Shown: positions 1 through 8,347 of the stretch, piece after piece
Layout of the letters: each line of letters starts with the position of its first letter
Position numbering within the stretch: the first letter of the stretch is position 1
From: Peptoniphilus_A sp001811425
GTDB lineage: Bacteria > Bacillota > Clostridia > Tissierellales > Peptoniphilaceae
DNA length: 64,000 bases
Assembly (NCBI RefSeq): GCF_001811425.1
Contig: NZ_KV804745.1
Coordinates: 1-64,000 of the forward strand
Reading direction: 5' to 3'
Program-made: the position numbers and the translations under genes
Notes under the pieces: model-generated
Seen by the model: the letters and a program-made list of their open reading frames with translations, nothing else
The model's database searches: none
What the model was told of the DNA's origin: nothing

Positions 1-1808
1 AAATTATTAATATTAATAATTTTTCCACCATTATAATATCTCAGATTTATAGTATTATTTTTTGAGTCAGTTAAAGGAATATATTTTCTAAATTTATAGG
101 GAGTAAAATTATTTTTTGGTGTTTTGTTTAACAAAAGAAAGTTACTTTCTTCTGTCAAATTATTTTCTTTTTTGATTTTGTTAAAATCCTCCTTTGAAAG
201 AGCAAGTATTCTAACAAAGTAATCTTTTGACTGACTTTTATTTTCTAAATCATTTTCAAATTTATTTGATAAGAAATTTTTGTTATCAGATTTATAGAAC
301 TTAAAATCTTTTTCTTCAAAAATGTGGATTTCATCTACAAAATTTATGTTTTTCAGATCATCAACTATATTTTTATTTAATCTTGAATCAGAAAAAAGAT
401 AAGCTTCAAAATTATAAGGGTCATCAAATTTATTATATTTTGCGTTCATGTTTCTATAAGAAACAGATACTAAAAAAACATTCATGGCAATAGCAGATAA
501 CAAAATGGCAATGGAAATCACTTTATAAGTATTTTTGTAAGTTTTAAAATAATCCTTTGCGAGAGTTTTTTCTATGCTGCCTTTAATTTTTGATTTGCCT
601 TGTTTTTTCTTTTTGGAATCTAATCCATTTAAACCTTCAACTATATTTATTTTTGAACTTTTTCTAGCAGGCACAATGGCAGAGATATACACTATTAGCA
701 GTGAGAAAAATAAAATTATAAAGATTGATTTAATATCTGGAGTATAGAATTTAAAACCCCTCATTTCTAAATTATCACTTAAAATTTTAGACATATTTTT
801 ATAACTTATGCGGTTGTTAATATACATGAGATATGTCAAAAAAATAGCATTTAAGTAAGACAAAAGAGTTCCAACTAAAATAGGAAAAATTGAAATATTA
901 AAAGCCTTTAGCTTCACAAGTTTTTTGGTTTGTTTTTCCGTCATGCCTGAAGATTTTAAGAGAGCAAGCTCTTTTATATCTCTATTATTGTAAACATTAA
1001 AGGAGCCATAAATCATAACTGCAAAGAGTAGAATTAGGATAAAGAATAGTCCAAAAGATTCAATAAATGAATTTATAACCCTTTTTGGTGGGATAATTCC
1101 CTTTGGAAATATCATCTTTGACTCCAAAAGAAATGTGTTGTAAAAAAGTTGACCCTTGTCTAGGGCTTTCTTTTCATTAATATTTAACTCTTTTAGAATT
1201 TTTCTAGTATTGGTATAAGTATCTCTTGGATTTTTGTACCAGATATAGGCAAAGTAGCTTTCACCCTTTTTAAAATCGAGACCCTTACTATCATCAAAAT
1301 AAGAAAAAGCAACTGGATCTTCAAAAGAAAAGGAAAAATCTTCGTAAACACCAACAATTTTATAATTTTTCTCATTAATTTTAATGTTTGAAGCAATTTT
1401 ATAATTTCTGTTTTTATTTAGGAATTGTTTTGTAACAACTATTTCTCTTGAATTTTTTGGATTTCTCCCATCAATTAAGTGAATGTCTATATTTTCAAGA
1501 AAATATTTTGATTTCTCATAGATAATAAGACCTATATCAGTTGAAATTATTTTGTCATAATGGACTTTTTCGATATCCTTATTTTTTTCTAATAAATCGT
1601 AGGTTTGTTTGTCGATTTCTGAAAGAGAAACTTCATAATCTCCAACTGTGTTTTTTAAGTATTTAATTTGTGATTGTCGCAAATCGCTTAAAATAAATAC
1701 AATGGTTCCAAGTAAAATTACTGCAAGCAATATAGAAACTCTTGTGGCAAAAGTATCTTTTTTATTGTTTTTGATGGATGAATTTGCAAGGTCACTTATT
1801 ATTTTCAT
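1..1808 (-). CDS. FtsX-type ABC transporter permease, partial (runs off left edge)
   Basis: Membrane subunit of an ABC transporter. I read the frame from the ATG at 1808 to base 3 without meeting a stop, so at least 602 codons are present and the C-terminus lies outside the window. There is one membrane segment near residues 19-38, then an extracellular domain to about residue 235, then three membrane segments around residues 243-385 that end in a basic stretch containing ARKSSK, typical of FtsX/MacB permeases. A further membrane segment near 420-445 opens a second extracellular domain, so the protein is a tandem FtsX permease. The ATG overlaps the stop of the ATPase gene (ATGA), which implies coupled translation. 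The layout differs from classical BceB (ten segments, one large loop). The substrate is unknown; antimicrobial peptide or lipid handling is inferred from the linked two-component system. Confidence 0.88.
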   Translation of the reverse strand, partial: MKIISDLANSSIKNNKKDTFATRVSILLAVILLGTIVFILSDLRQSQIKYLKNTVGDYEVSLSEIDKQTYDLLEKNKDIEKVHYDKIISTDIGLIIYEKSKYFLENIDIHLIDGRNPKNSREIVVTKQFLNKNRNYKIASNIKINEKNYKIVGVYEDFSFSFEDPVAFSYFDDSKGLDFKKGESYFAYIWYKNPRDTYTNTRKILKELNINEKKALDKGQLFYNTFLLESKMIFPKGIIPPKRVINSFIESFGLFFILILLFAVMIYGSFNVYNNRDIKELALLKSSGMTEKQTKKLVKLKAFNISIFPILVGTLLSYLNAIFLTYLMYINNRISYKNMSKILSDNLEMRGFKFYTPDIKSIFIILFFSLLIVYISAIVPARKSSKINIVEGLNGLDSKKKKQGKSKIKGSIEKTLAKDYFKTYKNTYKVISIAILLSAIAMNVFLVSVSYRNMNAKYNKFDDPYNFEAYLFSDSRLNKNIVDDLKNINFVDEIHIFEEKDFKFYKSDNKNFLSNKFENDLENKSQSKDYFVRILALSKEDFNKIKKENNLTEESNFLLLNKTPKNNFTPYKFRKYIPLTDSKNNTINLRYYNGGKIININN

Positions 1809-2485
1809 TGCAAGCCTTCTTCCAACAAAGACAATCTTCCGTCTACCATTTTATAAACCTTATTACAGGCATTTGCAACTTTCTCATCATGAGTTATTAT
1901 CATGATAGTGGAATTAAGCCTTTGATTCACTAGCTTAAAAAGGGAAATTATATCCTCAGAATTTTTTCTATCTAAATTTCCTGTAGGCTCGTCAGCTAAA
2001 ACTATGGCAGGTCTTGTTATAAGACTTCTTGCTATGGCAACTCTTTGCTGTTCGCCGCCAGATAGTTCTCTTGGAAATCTATTTAACTTATCCTTTATCC
2101 CGAGAATCGAAAGAATTTCATCAAAATATTCTTGGTCAACTTTTTTGTCGTCTAAAAGTATTGGCAATAAAATATTTTTTTTAACATTAATATTTGGAAT
2201 TAAGTTAAAAAACTGATAAATAACTCCAATATTTCGCCTTCTGAAAATTGTAAGATCTTCCTTATTAAGTTTTGTAATATTTTTATCTTCAATAAAAATA
2301 TCTCCACTACTTGGCTTGTCAACACCAGCAAGAAGGTGGAGGAAAGTTGATTTTCCAGAGCCACTGTCTCCGATTATAGCAACTAAATCACCTTTAGAAA
2401 GATTAAAATTCACATCAACTAGCGCTTCTACTTTGACTTCAGCATCGTAAACTTTTGTCAAATTATTTGTCTGTAAAATAAACAT
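1805..2485 (-). CDS. ABC transporter ATP-binding protein (LolD/MacB/BceA type)
   Basis: A 226-residue ATPase that would power the adjacent FtsX permease. It has Walker A GDSGSGKST near residue 39, the signature LSGGEQQR near 143, Walker B IVLADEPT just after it, and an H-loop in MIITHDE. Length and motifs match the LolD/MacB/BceA group that pairs with FtsX permeases. The start has a strong AAAGGAGG site. The gene begins 74 bases after the sensor-kinase gene, and that gap holds a direct repeat (2519-2535) that could bind the upstream response regulator. Family assignment is firm; the transported substrate is not known. Confidence 0.95.
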   Translation of the reverse strand: MFILQTNNLTKVYDAEVKVEALVDVNFNLSKGDLVAIIGDSGSGKSTFLHLLAGVDKPSSGDIFIEDKNITKLNKEDLTIFRRRNIGVIYQFFNLIPNINVKKNILLPILLDDKKVDQEYFDEILSILGIKDKLNRFPRELSGGEQQRVAIARSLITRPAIVLADEPTGNLDRKNSEDIISLFKLVNQRLNSTIMIITHDEKVANACNKVYKMVDGRLSLLEEGLQ

Positions 2486-2518
2486 ATTTGCCTCCTTTTC
2501 CTCATATTAACAAAATAA

Positions 2519-2535
2519 AGTGACGAGTCAGTGAC
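2519..2535 (-). promoter_or_regulatory. Candidate response-regulator box upstream of the ABC ATPase gene
   Basis: On the plus strand AGTGAC occurs at 2519-2524 and again at 2530-2535, an exact 11-bp direct repeat; TGACGAGTCA inside it is also nearly palindromic. OmpR-family regulators bind tandem half-sites at 10-11 bp spacing. Read on the minus strand, the repeat ends nine bases before TAATAT, a possible -10, so it would lie over the -35 region as an activator site should. The link to the regulator at 3531-4217 is inference. Confidence 0.45.
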
Positions 2536-2559
2536 ACATATTAATGAAGAATTATATAG

Positions 2560-3534
2560 TTATTTATAAAATCTCATCTCGAAGGTATTATAATTTTTTT
2601 CGCGATTATAAATTAAGTCGCCATTTTCTTTATTTAAAATAGTTTTTGCCATGGGAAGTCCAATGCCATAGCCTTGACTGTTTGGGTCAGATTTATAAAA
2701 TCTTTGCATAGCTTTTTTTAAAGTATCCTTACTCATACCTGGAGAGAAATCTTTGACAAGGATGCTTTTAAATACATTGCTTTCTCTAAGTATAATTTCG
2801 ATATTATTCTCTGGGCTTGCTTCAATTGCATTTTTGCAGATATTTAAAATTGCCTCATGGGTCCATTTTTTATCGCAATTTAAAATAAAATCATCACCAA
2901 AAATTTTAATTTCATAATTTTTTAAACCAAAGTAAGAATCTAAATCCTCTTTTACACTTTTTATCAATTCCAAGACATTTACATACTCTAAATTAAATTT
3001 TGTTATATCAGAATCAAGGGAAGCCAGTTTTAAAAGAATGTCTGTCAAATTTTCAAGCCGATTTATATTATTTCTAATTAACAAAATATATTCATCTATA
3101 TTTTCTTTGTCTTCTTCAATTAAATCCAACATCAACAGAATACCTGTTAAGGGAGTTTTTATTTGATGGGCAAGATCTTCTGAGTAATCTCTTAAAACCC
3201 TTTGCTTCTCTTTTGAATTTTCAATTATATTTTTATTTTCTAAAATTATTTTTGTAATTTCGTCTTTAAGTTTTCCAAATTCACCATCATTTTTTTTATA
3301 AACTTCCTTGTCTGGATTTAAAGAGTGAATTAAATTTATAATTTCGTCAATTTGATCATTTATTTTCTTATTCTTACTCCTTTCAAATAATAAAAGAAAG
3401 ACAAAAATGAAGATATTCAAAAATATAAAATAAAAAAGAGTGACCATGTCAAATCGTGGACTAATATAAACTATCAGCATTGATAAAATAATATTAAAAG
3501 CAATTAAAAATAAATATTTTTTATAATCTTTCAT
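2560..3534 (-). CDS. Sensor histidine kinase, intramembrane-sensing (short loop)
   Basis: A 324-residue membrane kinase that phosphorylates the adjacent response regulator. Two membrane segments lie in residues 7-50 with only a few residues between them, the hallmark of intramembrane-sensing kinases such as BceS, which sense through a partner transporter rather than a sensor domain. The H-box is DLAHQIKTPLTG, the N-box NICKNAIEAS, and the ATP lid ends in GYGIGL. The G1 motif is irregular (KDFSPGM rather than DxGxG). The ATG overlaps the regulator stop (ATGA). The downstream ABC transporter genes on the same strand suggest a kinase-transporter sensing module. Confidence 0.93.
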   Translation of the reverse strand: MKDYKKYLFLIAFNIILSMLIVYISPRFDMVTLFYFIFLNIFIFVFLLLFERSKNKKINDQIDEIINLIHSLNPDKEVYKKNDGEFGKLKDEITKIILENKNIIENSKEKQRVLRDYSEDLAHQIKTPLTGILLMLDLIEEDKENIDEYILLIRNNINRLENLTDILLKLASLDSDITKFNLEYVNVLELIKSVKEDLDSYFGLKNYEIKIFGDDFILNCDKKWTHEAILNICKNAIEASPENNIEIILRESNVFKSILVKDFSPGMSKDTLKKAMQRFYKSDPNSQGYGIGLPMAKTILNKENGDLIYNREKNYNTFEMRFYK

Positions 3535-4217
3535 TTTTTTACGCTCTCTTCAATATCTAGTTCCGACCACTTATAGCCAAATCCTCTTATAGTTTTAAGG
3601 TATTTTTCATAATCAGGACCCAATTTTTTTCTAAGTCTTTTAATTGTTACAGAAAGAGTATTGTCATTTATTTCATAAAAATCATTTTGCCAAATGTTAT
3701 CTAAAATAAAGTCTCTTGGCAAATTTTCATTTTTGTGTGCGATAAAAAGTTTTAAAAGGGCATATTCTTTTATATTTAAATCCAAATTTTTGCCGCTTAA
3801 TTCTGCAGACTTAATATCATCATTTAAAGTCAGGTCTTTAAAAATAATTTTTGATTTATGTCCAGTCCTTTTCAAAACATTTTCAATTCGAGCTTTCAAA
3901 ACAGGAAGAGAAAAAGGTTTTGATATGTATTCATCTGCACCTTCTGAAAATCCTTTTAGAATATATTTTTCATCATTTTTAACGGTTAGCATTATAATAG
4001 GAATTTTTGAAAAACTTCTCACATAGTTCAAGTAATCAAATCCATTTCCGTCAGGTAGATTTACATCTAAAATAATTAAATCAAATTCATTTAAAGAAAG
4101 ACCTTCAGTGGCAGAAATAGTTTTAAAAATTTTTACGGAATATTTAAATTTTTCAAGATATTTTTTTATAGCAAAAGATATTGTATTGTCATCTTCTAAC
4201 AAGAGTATTTTTAACAT
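3531..4217 (-). CDS. OmpR-family response regulator
   Basis: A 228-residue DNA-binding regulator. The receiver domain (about 1-115) has the acidic pair ED-D near residues 8-10, phospho-acceptor Asp51 in LILDVNLPDG, and the conserved Lys in SKPF. The C-terminal half is a winged helix of the OmpR/PhoB type (SVTIKRLRKKLG, then GFGYKW at the end). It is the first gene of a leftward operon with the kinase and ABC genes. Its start follows AAAGGAG. A TATAAT-like -10 and an 11-bp palindrome (4285-4318) lie upstream. The closest functional analogues are BceR-type regulators, but the regulon is unknown. Confidence 0.95.
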   Translation of the reverse strand: MLKILLLEDDNTISFAIKKYLEKFKYSVKIFKTISATEGLSLNEFDLIILDVNLPDGNGFDYLNYVRSFSKIPIIMLTVKNDEKYILKGFSEGADEYISKPFSLPVLKARIENVLKRTGHKSKIIFKDLTLNDDIKSAELSGKNLDLNIKEYALLKLFIAHKNENLPRDFILDNIWQNDFYEINDNTLSVTIKRLRKKLGPDYEKYLKTIRGFGYKWSELDIEESVKK

Positions 4218-4284
4218 ATTATCTCCTTTATTCTTATCTTTAATTTTATTATATATTATTAATTTAAAAATCCAAAAATATTAT

Positions 4285-4318
4285 GGTAACTTATTTTTGT
4301 TTGCAACAATAAGTTACC
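4285..4318. promoter_or_regulatory. Perfect 11-bp inverted repeat between divergent genes
   Basis: GGTAACTTATT (4285-4295) and its exact complement AATAAGTTACC (4308-4318) flank a 12-base spacer. The site lies between the divergent response-regulator and cysteine-desulfidase genes, where a terminator has no use, and neither side has a proper T-run. It could be an operator or an mRNA-leader hairpin for the leftward operon. Confidence 0.45.
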
Positions 4319-4389
4319 TATTTTAATTGTAAAAAATTTTAAAAAATGAGTTTGAAAAATACTATTAGGATAAGGTTATCGTTTTTTGT

Positions 4390-4395
4390 TATAAT
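4390..4395 (+). promoter_or_regulatory. -10 element of the cysteine-desulfidase gene
   Basis: TATAAT at 4390-4395 lies 33 bases before the start codon. No good -35 is present at 17 bp, so the promoter may need an activator. The ribosome-binding site is GAGAGGATTTTATG. Confidence 0.5.
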
Positions 4396-4428
4396 ATATT
4401 TGTTAAAAATAAATTATGAGAGGATTTT

Positions 4429-5673
4429 ATGGATTATAATAAATTTTTGAGAGAGAAAATGGTGCCTGCCTTCGGCTGTACCGAGCCCATAGCTTTGGCA
4501 TATGGCGCCAGCCGTGCGAGATTTCTTTTGGGAGAGGATCCTGAAAAAATTAAGGCTAAGTTATCGGGCAATATTATTAAAAATGTAAATAGCGTTAAGG
4601 TGCCAGGCACTGATGGAAGAAAGGGAATAGAAATTTCTCTTGCTGCCGGTGCTTTTCTTGGCGACTATACTAAGAAGCTTGAAGTTTTATCTGGAGCTGA
4701 TAAGTCTAAGCTTAACACCCTAGATGATTTAATAGAAAAGGGTCTCGTTGACATAGAACTTGTTCACGAAATTAAGGGACTTTACATAGATATAATTATG
4801 GAGAAGGCTGACAAAAAGTCTCGGGTAATTATAAAGGATTATCACACAAATATTATTTACGAGAGTCTAAATGATAAGGTGATCTTTGAAAATAAGGACC
4901 TAGAGGAAGTTGAAGAAAATAAAGTTGACTTGTCCTTTGATAAAATTTATGATTTTGCAAAAAATGGAAATTATGACAGTATAATAGATGTCTTGGATAA
5001 AGAAATCCACTACAATTATGCCATAGCCAAAGAGGGCATTGAAAACCCATGGGGCGCAAATATTGGCAAAATGGTTTTGGAAGATGCAGAAAATAATTAT
5101 AAGGATAAATTAGTTGCCTATGCTGCCGCAGGTTCTGACGCTCGTATGTCAGGCTGTGAAAAACCTGTAGTCATAAATTCAGGATCTGGCAACCAGGGCA
5201 TAACAGTTTCTGTTCCAATAATTATCTACGCTAAGGACCATGATATTGACAAGGACAAGTTATATAGGTCTCTAATTTTTGCAAATTTAATTGGCCTTTA
5301 CATAAAAGAAGGCATAGGCGAACTATCTGCCTACTGCGGAGTTGTATCTGCTGCGGCAGCTTCTGTATGCGGTATAGCCTTTATGAAGGATGAAGATAGG
5401 GATCTCATAAAAGAAATTTTAACAAATGCCCTTGCCACAAATTCAGGAATTATTTGTGACGGTGCCAAGGAATCCTGTGCCATAAAAATTGCATCAAGCC
5501 TAAAGATGTCCCTTCTTGCCTACAGGCAAGCCAAGGAAGGCAACTCCTTTAAACCAGGAGATGGCATAGTAAAGGGCGATGTTGATGAGATGATAAAAAC
5601 TGTTGGTCACATAGCCATGGAGGGCATGAAAGAAACAGACGAAGTTATTTTAAGGGAAATGATTGGAAAATAA
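4429..5673 (+). CDS. cyuA: L-cysteine desulfidase family protein (CyuA/YhaM, UPF0597)
   Basis: Probable cytoplasmic Fe-S enzyme that breaks L-cysteine down to pyruvate, ammonia and sulfide. It belongs to the UPF0597 / serine-dehydratase-alpha-like family and is 414 residues, the usual length. Visible hallmarks are the N-terminal FGCTEPIAL, the glycine-rich SGSGNQGITV in the middle, and the cysteines in AYCGVV and ICDGAKESCAIK that, with the first, should hold the cluster. It is transcribed alone, divergently from the two-component operon, and ends at an intrinsic terminator. Annotation as 'serine dehydratase alpha' is possible, but the family members that have been studied are cysteine desulfidases. 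Confidence 0.9.
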   Translation: MDYNKFLREKMVPAFGCTEPIALAYGASRARFLLGEDPEKIKAKLSGNIIKNVNSVKVPGTDGRKGIEISLAAGAFLGDYTKKLEVLSGADKSKLNTLDDLIEKGLVDIELVHEIKGLYIDIIMEKADKKSRVIIKDYHTNIIYESLNDKVIFENKDLEEVEENKVDLSFDKIYDFAKNGNYDSIIDVLDKEIHYNYAIAKEGIENPWGANIGKMVLEDAENNYKDKLVAYAAAGSDARMSGCEKPVVINSGSGNQGITVSVPIIIYAKDHDIDKDKLYRSLIFANLIGLYIKEGIGELSAYCGVVSAAAASVCGIAFMKDEDRDLIKEILTNALATNSGIICDGAKESCAIKIASSLKMSLLAYRQAKEGNSFKPGDGIVKGDVDEMIKTVGHIAMEGMKETDEVILREMIGK

Positions 5674-5689
5674 AATAGCAAATAATAAA

Positions 5690-5715
5690 GACGAGGTTTT
5701 ATGCCTCGCCTTTTT
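5690..5715 (+). terminator. Intrinsic terminator after the cysteine-desulfidase gene
   Basis: CGAGG (5692-5696) pairs with CCTCG (5704-5708) and is followed by TTTTT. It lies 19 bases beyond the stop codon. Confidence 0.75.
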
Positions 5716-5742
5716 CTATAAATTTTGCAATTATTTTAAATT

Positions 5743-7179
5743 TTATTTTTCTACAACTTTATAGCCCATGTCCCTTAATATTCCTGTGACAGAATTTTCT
5801 GGCACAAGGTGGGCTGAACCTATTAGGATAAAGTAAGTATTTTTGCCATCTTTTTTTAACAAGCCGTCAATTTTTTGCGCCATGCCCTTGTCTCTTTCGC
5901 TGGAGAGTGCCTGGCTAAATTTTTCTGAGGCCTCGTCGCCCTTAACTGATAAGATTGATTTCATCTTAGCCCTGTCGCCACTTTGCCAAGACTCAAGCAA
6001 GTTTTCTAGACCTGAATTTATATTTTTGTAGCCATTTCTTTCGATTTCGCTTGTTAGGGACTCAATCATCTTTATATAGGCATCCTTGTCAAAGTTTTCT
6101 AGGATATTTGATTGGTATTCCATGGATTCAAGCTCGTCAATTGGGATTTTATTTAAGAGACTCAGTGACATAAAGTAGGACTCAATGCCAAAGCTTGCCT
6201 TTGGAGATTCAGGTGCTGGGTCAGAGGATAGGGCGTTATAAACTGCCCAAGGCTTTAGGGATTTCACTTGATCTTCCTTCATGCCAAAGCCTTCAAATAT
6301 TTTTAAGACCCTTGTGTATAAGTCTTCGCCCAAATCATCTTTTAGATTTTTTCCGTCCTTGTAATAAATTTTTTCGCCCATTTTTTTTGCCTCTTCCTTA
6401 TTTGTCACATCTATTTCCATATAAATTTTGTCAGAGGACTTTAGGGCAGAAATAATATTTTCATCAAGGGGATAAAGGGAGCTCTTGCCAACGTGAATGG
6501 AGCCCAGCATATAAATTTTGTTGTCCTTGTTGGAAACTTCGTAGAAAAATCCCTTGGAGACCTTGCCCGAATCTTGCAAAATTTTATTTACTGCACGGTT
6601 GTAAAGGGAGATCATCTCTTGGAGAGGAATTTTTGAATTTAAATATTTTTCATCAGTTGAGCCCAAAAAAATTTTTCCTTCCCTTAAATTTTTCATTTCA
6701 AATTTTTCATCATTTAAAAGTTTTGAAATTGAATTTAAAATTTCAGCTCTAGTCAAATCTTTAAAGGCAAAATCTCCACCTGTAACAAGATCTCTTTCTT
6801 CTATTTTTTCTCTTGCAAGTTCGTAACAAGCCATGGCGTCATCAAGGGTAACTGGCCTTGTAAAATCTTTGCTATCTAAAACAAATTTTGCAGGGTAAAG
6901 ACCCATAAACTGTGCTTCGTTTAGGTCTTTTATCGCCCAGGAACTGTATATTGGATTTTTATTTTGCGATAAATCTTCCTTTTTTGATTTTACTTCCTGG
7001 ACTTCCTCTATTTTTTTATCTAAAGTATTTTGCTTCTCTTCAGTTTTTATATTGTTAGCCTTTACTTCTGTGACTACAGGAGCAGCCGCAGAGACAAAGC
7101 TTGGAAGTAAAAGTGTAGGTACAAGAAGCAAGCTAGAAAATATTTTTTTAAATTTTTTAATTTTACTATTTTTCTTCAA
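5743..7179 (-). CDS. Secreted TraB/GumN-family protein with SLH-like N-terminal region
   Basis: A 478-residue exported protein. The signal peptide is basic then hydrophobic and ends near SFVSAAAP. Residues about 75-185 resemble degenerate S-layer-homology repeats (RPVTLDDAM and DLTRAEIL). The rest is a TraB/GumN (TIKI-like) domain with the conserved GSIHVGK near residue 227 and IGSAHLVPENS near the C-terminus; the histidines of these motifs are thought to bind metal in TIKI proteases. It starts at TTG (7179), preceded at 9 bases by AGAGGTG, 7 bases after the aminotransferase stop, so the two genes form an operon. The substrate is unknown. Confidence 0.85.
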   Translation of the reverse strand: MKKNSKIKKFKKIFSSLLLVPTLLLPSFVSAAAPVVTEVKANNIKTEEKQNTLDKKIEEVQEVKSKKEDLSQNKNPIYSSWAIKDLNEAQFMGLYPAKFVLDSKDFTRPVTLDDAMACYELAREKIEERDLVTGGDFAFKDLTRAEILNSISKLLNDEKFEMKNLREGKIFLGSTDEKYLNSKIPLQEMISLYNRAVNKILQDSGKVSKGFFYEVSNKDNKIYMLGSIHVGKSSLYPLDENIISALKSSDKIYMEIDVTNKEEAKKMGEKIYYKDGKNLKDDLGEDLYTRVLKIFEGFGMKEDQVKSLKPWAVYNALSSDPAPESPKASFGIESYFMSLSLLNKIPIDELESMEYQSNILENFDKDAYIKMIESLTSEIERNGYKNINSGLENLLESWQSGDRAKMKSILSVKGDEASEKFSQALSSERDKGMAQKIDGLLKKDGKNTYFILIGSAHLVPENSVTGILRDMGYKVVEK

Positions 7180-7186
7180 AAATCAT

Positions 7187-8260
7187 TCACCTCTTATAAA
7201 TCTCTCTCAGATTTTCTAAAAGTTTTTCATTGGCATCATCATCTAAGATACAAATCCTAAAATAACTTTGGTCTAAATTCTTAAAAGATTTGCAGTCGCG
7301 AATTACTAGACCCTTCTCCAAAAGTTTTTCGCGAAGTTCTGTGGCATTAGGTCCGTGTAAAATCTTAATCAAAATAAAATTCCCAAAACTTTTATGTGGC
7401 TTTAAATTTTTTATTTTAGAAATTTCACTAAAGATGTAATTTCTCCTTGATCTTATAAAATCAAAGACCTCAGAAAGATAATCCTCATCAGAGAACATTA
7501 TCTTGCCGCAAATTTCTGCAACAGAATTTATTTGCCAAAGGACTTCCTTATTTTTAAAGTAGTTTAAAAAATTCTCATCAGAGGAAAGTCCATAGCCAAG
7601 CCTTATGCCAGGTAGGGCAAAAAATTTTGATGTCCCCCTTACCACTGCGAGATTCTTGTAAGAATCAATTAGTTTTGTGGAAGAGTAGGTGGACATATCT
7701 GTGAACTCAATATAAGTCTCGTCCACTAAAATTTTTGCATGAGTTTTTTTTAAAATTTTTTCTATTTCATCTGCACTTAAAATTGTGCCAGTGGGATTAT
7801 TGGGATTTGCAAAAACTAAAAATTCCACGTTCTTTTCCACAATAGTTTTTATAAGGTCATCTAAATCAATTTTAAAATCATTTTTTTCTTCTAAATTATA
7901 TTCAATTATCTCAGAATTTATTTTATTAAGCTCATTTTCGTACTCGGAGTAACAAGGAGACAATATCATAGAAACTTTTGGCGCAAAAAATTTTATTGCG
8001 TCCTTTAAAATTTCTGTAGACCCAAGTCCAAGGACTATATTATAGCTTTTACAATTTACATAATTTGAAATTGAATTTCTTAAATCTATGTAATCTACAT
8101 CGGGGTAGCTAGAAAGCAAGTTTAAATTGTCTAATAGGCCGTCGAGAGCTTTTTTGCTGGGACCAAGGGGATTTATATTTGATGAAAAATCTCTTATGTT
8201 CCTTATTTCAATGCCCTTATTTTTTGCAATTTCAAAAACATTTGCACCATGACTGTTCAT
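7187..8260 (-). CDS. PLP-dependent class I/II aminotransferase, CobD/HisC-like
   Basis: A 357-residue fold-type-I PLP enzyme. The N-terminus (SHGANVFE, then DFSSNINPLGPS) is the pattern of threonine-phosphate decarboxylase CobD. The probable PLP lysine lies in GTSKFFALPGIRLGYG near residue 215, and FANPNNPTG and VDETYIEF are the usual cofactor-contact motifs. CobD makes aminopropanol phosphate for cobalamin, and HisC transaminates histidinol phosphate; no other cobalamin or histidine gene is visible, so the substrate is undecided. The start follows GGGAGGTG. It is the promoter-proximal gene of a two-gene operon with the TraB-like gene. Confidence 0.85.
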   Translation of the reverse strand: MNSHGANVFEIAKNKGIEIRNIRDFSSNINPLGPSKKALDGLLDNLNLLSSYPDVDYIDLRNSISNYVNCKSYNIVLGLGSTEILKDAIKFFAPKVSMILSPCYSEYENELNKINSEIIEYNLEEKNDFKIDLDDLIKTIVEKNVEFLVFANPNNPTGTILSADEIEKILKKTHAKILVDETYIEFTDMSTYSSTKLIDSYKNLAVVRGTSKFFALPGIRLGYGLSSDENFLNYFKNKEVLWQINSVAEICGKIMFSDEDYLSEVFDFIRSRRNYIFSEISKIKNLKPHKSFGNFILIKILHGPNATELREKLLEKGLVIRDCKSFKNLDQSYFRICILDDDANEKLLENLREIYKR

Positions 8261-8313
8261 TAAAACACCTCCCTCCTATTGTACCCTATTTGGTAAAAAT
8301 TTTACATTTAATA

Positions 8314-8319
8314 TATAAT
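8314..8319 (+). promoter_or_regulatory. -10 element of the threonine-aldolase operon
   Basis: TATAAT at 8314-8319, with TTGGTA at 8290-8295 as a plausible -35 (18-bp spacing). Transcription would start near 8326, which rules out the TTG at 8321 as a start and supports the ATG at 8348. Confidence 0.6.
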
Positions 8320-8347
8320 ATTGGGTAAGAAGAGAGTGAGGTGGCTT

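Noticed and set aside
1193..1808. Possible frameshift in the left-edge permease
   Set aside because: An early reading put the C-terminal motif in another frame. Codon-by-codon reading from 1808 to about 690 is continuous, and the motif is in frame.
7187..8260. Cobalamin biosynthesis gene cobD
   Set aside because: The N-terminus is CobD-like, but no other cobalamin gene is present; only the broader PLP family call is safe.
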